NCBI GenBank assembly: GCA_958438185.1
Contig: CAUBQU010000043.1
Span: 1 to 8,422, forward strand
Source: an uncultured Oscillospiraceae bacterium
GTDB taxonomy: Bacteria > Bacillota > Clostridia > Oscillospirales > Oscillospiraceae
Direction: 5' to 3'
Length of the DNA: 8,422 nt
Shown here: positions 6,890 through 8,422 of the stretch, piece after piece
How the letters are laid out: each line of letters starts with the position of its first letter
Numbering within the stretch: position 1 is the stretch's first letter
The notes under the pieces: generated by a model
Told to the model about the DNA's origin: nothing
The model's database searches: none
Seen by the model: only the letters and a program-made list of their open reading frames with translations
Translations under genes and position numbers: made by a program

Positions 6890-7562
6890 GACGCACCCCC
6901 TGCAGCTGTTTCTGGCGGGTCTCTAATAGATTGACCGCGAGTAGAACGACGGCGGAAATGGCCATATTCAGTATGACCCAACGGAAGGCGAGGCCATCGT
7001 TGTTGGTGCGCCAGAGCTGGTAGACCGTCGTGGAGATCGTGGCGGTCCTGCCCGGCGTGTAGCCTGCGACCATGCTCGTCGCGCCATATTCGCCCAGGGC
7101 CCGGGCAAAGGCCAGGACCGTCCCGGCCAGGATGCCCTGCTTGCAGTAGGGCAGGCGGATGTGCCAGAAGATTTTGGTATTTGAAAGGCCCAGGGTCTTG
7201 CCCGCCTGGGCCAGTGTCTCGTCGAAGGCTTCAAACGCACCGCGGGCGGTGCGGTACATCAGCGGGAAAATCAAGACGATGGTGGCCAGGATCGCGGACC
7301 ACCAGGTCATGGCGAGCTTCACGCCGAAGTGGGACAGCAGCCACGCGCCGACGACGCGCTTTGGCCCGATGACCCGGAGGATCAGATAGCCGACGACGGT
7401 CGGCGGCAGGACCAGGGGCATTGTCAGGATCACGTCCAGAATGCCCTTGCACAGGCGAGGGATCTTGGCGATGTAATAGGCGGCAAAAATCCCGGCGAAG
7501 AAAATAAAAACGGTCGAAATGGCCGCAATACGCAGGGAATTATAAAGGGGGAACCAATCCAT
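6876..7562 (-). CDS. modB: Molybdate ABC transporter permease ModB
   Basis: This is the inner-membrane channel subunit of the molybdate importer. The 228-residue protein has about five hydrophobic segments (roughly 10-32, 40-64, 85-105, 142-160 and 195-213). The EAA-type cytoplasmic loop that contacts ModC spans about 115-160, with AQAGKTLGLSNTKIFWHI followed by LPYCKQGILAGTVLAFARALGEYGAT in two conserved blocks. PLVLPPTVVGYL (49-60) is typical of ModB. I chose the ATG at 7562 because AAGGAG (7569-7574) lies 6 nt upstream and the protein then begins at the family N-terminus. A longer frame up to 7664 runs through the intergenic hairpins and gives a low-complexity leader, so it is rejected. 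Confidence 0.95.
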   Translation of the reverse strand: MDWFPLYNSLRIAAISTVFIFFAGIFAAYYIAKIPRLCKGILDVILTMPLVLPPTVVGYLILRVIGPKRVVGAWLLSHFGVKLAMTWWSAILATIVLIFPLMYRTARGAFEAFDETLAQAGKTLGLSNTKIFWHIRLPYCKQGILAGTVLAFARALGEYGATSMVAGYTPGRTATISTTVYQLWRTNNDGLAFRWVILNMAISAVVLLAVNLLETRQKQLQGVRHAAR

Positions 7563-7604
7563 AGCAGTCTCCTTCTGCGCCGGAAGGCCGGGCAAATGCG
7601 CACA

Positions 7605-7634
7605 CAAAGTCTGCCGCGCCTGCGGCAGACTTTG
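7605..7634 (-). promoter_or_regulatory. Intercistronic hairpin between modA and modB (stem 1)
   Basis: A perfect 13-bp inverted repeat, CAAAGTCTGCCGC (7605-7617) and GCGGCAGACTTTG (7622-7634), encloses a 4-nt loop. It lies after modA and before modB in the leftward transcript. It is not followed by a clean U tract on that strand (the next bases read TGTGCGCATTTG), so it is not a classic strong terminator. A partial attenuator or an mRNA 3'-end stabiliser favouring modA is more likely. The function is inferred; the repeat is directly visible. Confidence 0.7.
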
Positions 7635-7637
7635 CGG

Positions 7638-7655
7638 CGCGCCGGGACCGGCGCG
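7638..7655 (-). promoter_or_regulatory. Intercistronic GC hairpin between modA and modB (stem 2)
   Basis: The arms CGCGCCG (7638-7644) and CGGCGCG (7649-7655) pair across a GGAC loop, 3 nt from stem 1. Both hairpins sit in the 121-nt spacer (7563-7683), the only long spacer in an otherwise overlapping operon. In the leftward transcript stem 2 comes first after the modA stop. In a GC-rich genome short palindromes arise by chance, so this one is weaker evidence than stem 1. Nothing else, such as a promoter, is recognised in the spacer. Confidence 0.5.
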
Positions 7656-7683
7656 GAATCTCAAGGTGTTTTGCGGCGCGGCA

Positions 7684-8422
7684 TTACTGCAGCGCGGTGA
7701 AGCCGACGCTCTCGAAAATCGCGGAGACCTCCGGCGTCTTCAGGTATTCCAGGAACGCCTGAGCGGCTTTCTGGTGCTTGGAGGTGTTCAGCACGGCGGC
7801 GGGGTAGATAACCTGGCCGCACATGTCCGCTGTGGCGGAGTCGACGACAGTCAGACCGGCGGAGTAAGCGTCGGTGCAGTAGATGATGCCGCAGTCAACG
7901 GTGCCCTCCGAGACCTGGGTGGTGACTTCCTTGACGTTGCTGCCGTAGGTGATATGACCGGCAGCAGCCAGGGCGGCTTCGTCCAGGTTATAGTAGGCGA
8001 GGATCTTCTGGGTGTACTGGCCGACGGGAACGTCTTCGTTGCCCATGGCCAGCAGGATGCTGCCGTCCTGCAGCTTCTGGGTCATGTCGTCAAATGAAGT
8101 GACGCCGTTTTCCACGCCGTCCGGCACGCAGAGGGTGACCTTGTTTTCCAGAATATCGAAGCGGCTGCCTTCCAGGACGAAATCCAGGCCTTCTGTGTTG
8201 ATCGACGGGTCGGCGCTGCTGTCCAGCTCGTTCATCTGCTTCTGCCCGGCGGAGATAAAGATATCGCAGTCGGCGCCGGACTGGATCTGGGTCTTCAGCG
8301 TGCCGGAGGAGTCGAAGTTGAAGGTCAGCGTGACATTCGGAGCTACGTCGCGGTACAGCTCCGCGACCTGGTTCAAGGTCTCCGTCATAGAGGCGGCGGC
8401 AAAGATGATCAGCTCGACTGGC
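7684..8422 (-). CDS. modA: Molybdate-binding protein ModA (N-terminus outside window)
   Basis: This is the extracytoplasmic solute-binding protein that delivers molybdate to ModBC; in a Gram-positive cell it would be a membrane-anchored lipoprotein. The reading frame continues to the window edge. The segment FAAASMTETL is the mature ModA start, so the ATG at 8388 inside it is not the true start, and the signal peptide lies beyond the edge. Expected oxyanion-binding positions are visible: the serine of AAAS, the serine pair in FDSSGTL, the alanine of LLAMGNEDVPVGQYTQK (which also matches the family VPxGxY motif), and the tyrosine in GIIYCTDAYSAG. The tail, with VLNTSKHQKAAQAFLEYLKT followed by a short end, is standard for the family. 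It is the first visible gene of the leftward operon. Any promoter or molybdate-responsive regulator site lies outside the window. Confidence 0.95.
   Translation of the reverse strand, partial: PVELIIFAAASMTETLNQVAELYRDVAPNVTLTFNFDSSGTLKTQIQSGADCDIFISAGQKQMNELDSSADPSINTEGLDFVLEGSRFDILENKVTLCVPDGVENGVTSFDDMTQKLQDGSILLAMGNEDVPVGQYTQKILAYYNLDEAALAAAGHITYGSNVKEVTTQVSEGTVDCGIIYCTDAYSAGLTVVDSATADMCGQVIYPAAVLNTSKHQKAAQAFLEYLKTPEVSAIFESVGFTALQ

Noticed and set aside
7605..7634. The modA-modB hairpin as an intrinsic terminator
   Set aside because: There is no run of T after the stem on the transcribed strand, and full termination would separate modB, modC and the moa genes from modA with no visible promoter to drive them.
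7563..7664. Upstream ATG giving modB 34 more residues
   Set aside because: The extension would translate the intergenic hairpins. A strong AAGGAG site 6 nt before the ATG at 7562 supports the shorter protein.

Overview
The window (about 60% G+C by eye) looks like chromosome of an anaerobic Firmicute of the class Clostridia, probably an Oscillospiraceae/Lachnospiraceae-type gut bacterium. The basis is the protein families: an ECF-type S component, the GGxKNGKS type of CobU, a short MoeA-like protein with a C-terminal cysteine cluster, and strong AGGAGG-like ribosome binding sites. No genus can be assigned from sequence alone. Both window edges cut through genes. I see no IS element, tRNA, rRNA, phage gene or CRISPR array.

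Left part, plus strand (1-2808): a three-gene set that reads as corrinoid (vitamin B12 family) uptake and salvage. It holds the C-terminal part of an ECF transporter S component, a CobU-family protein made of two CobU-like modules in tandem, and an AP-endonuclease-2-type TIM-barrel protein. The last fits CbiR, the cobamide-remodelling hydrolase first described in Akkermansia muciniphila. A coherent model is that a cobamide is imported, CbiR cleaves its nucleotide loop at the phosphoribosyl bond to give cobinamide phosphate, and CobU activates that to the GDP form so that a different lower ligand can be attached by CobS/CobT-type enzymes encoded elsewhere. The assignment of the transporter and of CbiR is inference from family and context.

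Middle (2809-2873): a strong hairpin with A and T tracts on its two sides serves as a terminator between the two convergent transcription units, probably in both directions.

Right part, minus strand (8422-2874): a tightly packed molybdenum operon transcribed leftward in the order modA (cut by the edge), modB, modC, moaA, moaC, a MoeA-like molybdopterin-binding gene, and mogA. Molybdate is captured by ModA and imported by ModBC. MoaA and MoaC convert GTP to cyclic pyranopterin monophosphate, and MogA with a MoeA-type protein adenylates molybdopterin and inserts molybdate. Apart from modA-modB, all junctions overlap or are only 3 nt apart. The molybdopterin synthase genes moaD and moaE are not in the window. 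The one real gap in the operon, 121 nt between modA and modB, holds two adjacent GC-rich hairpins that may set different levels of binding protein and membrane components.

Most genes are well-known families. The parts most worth a second look are the tandem CobU fusion with complementary loss of motifs, the CbiR candidate beside it, and the cysteine-tailed MoeA-like protein.
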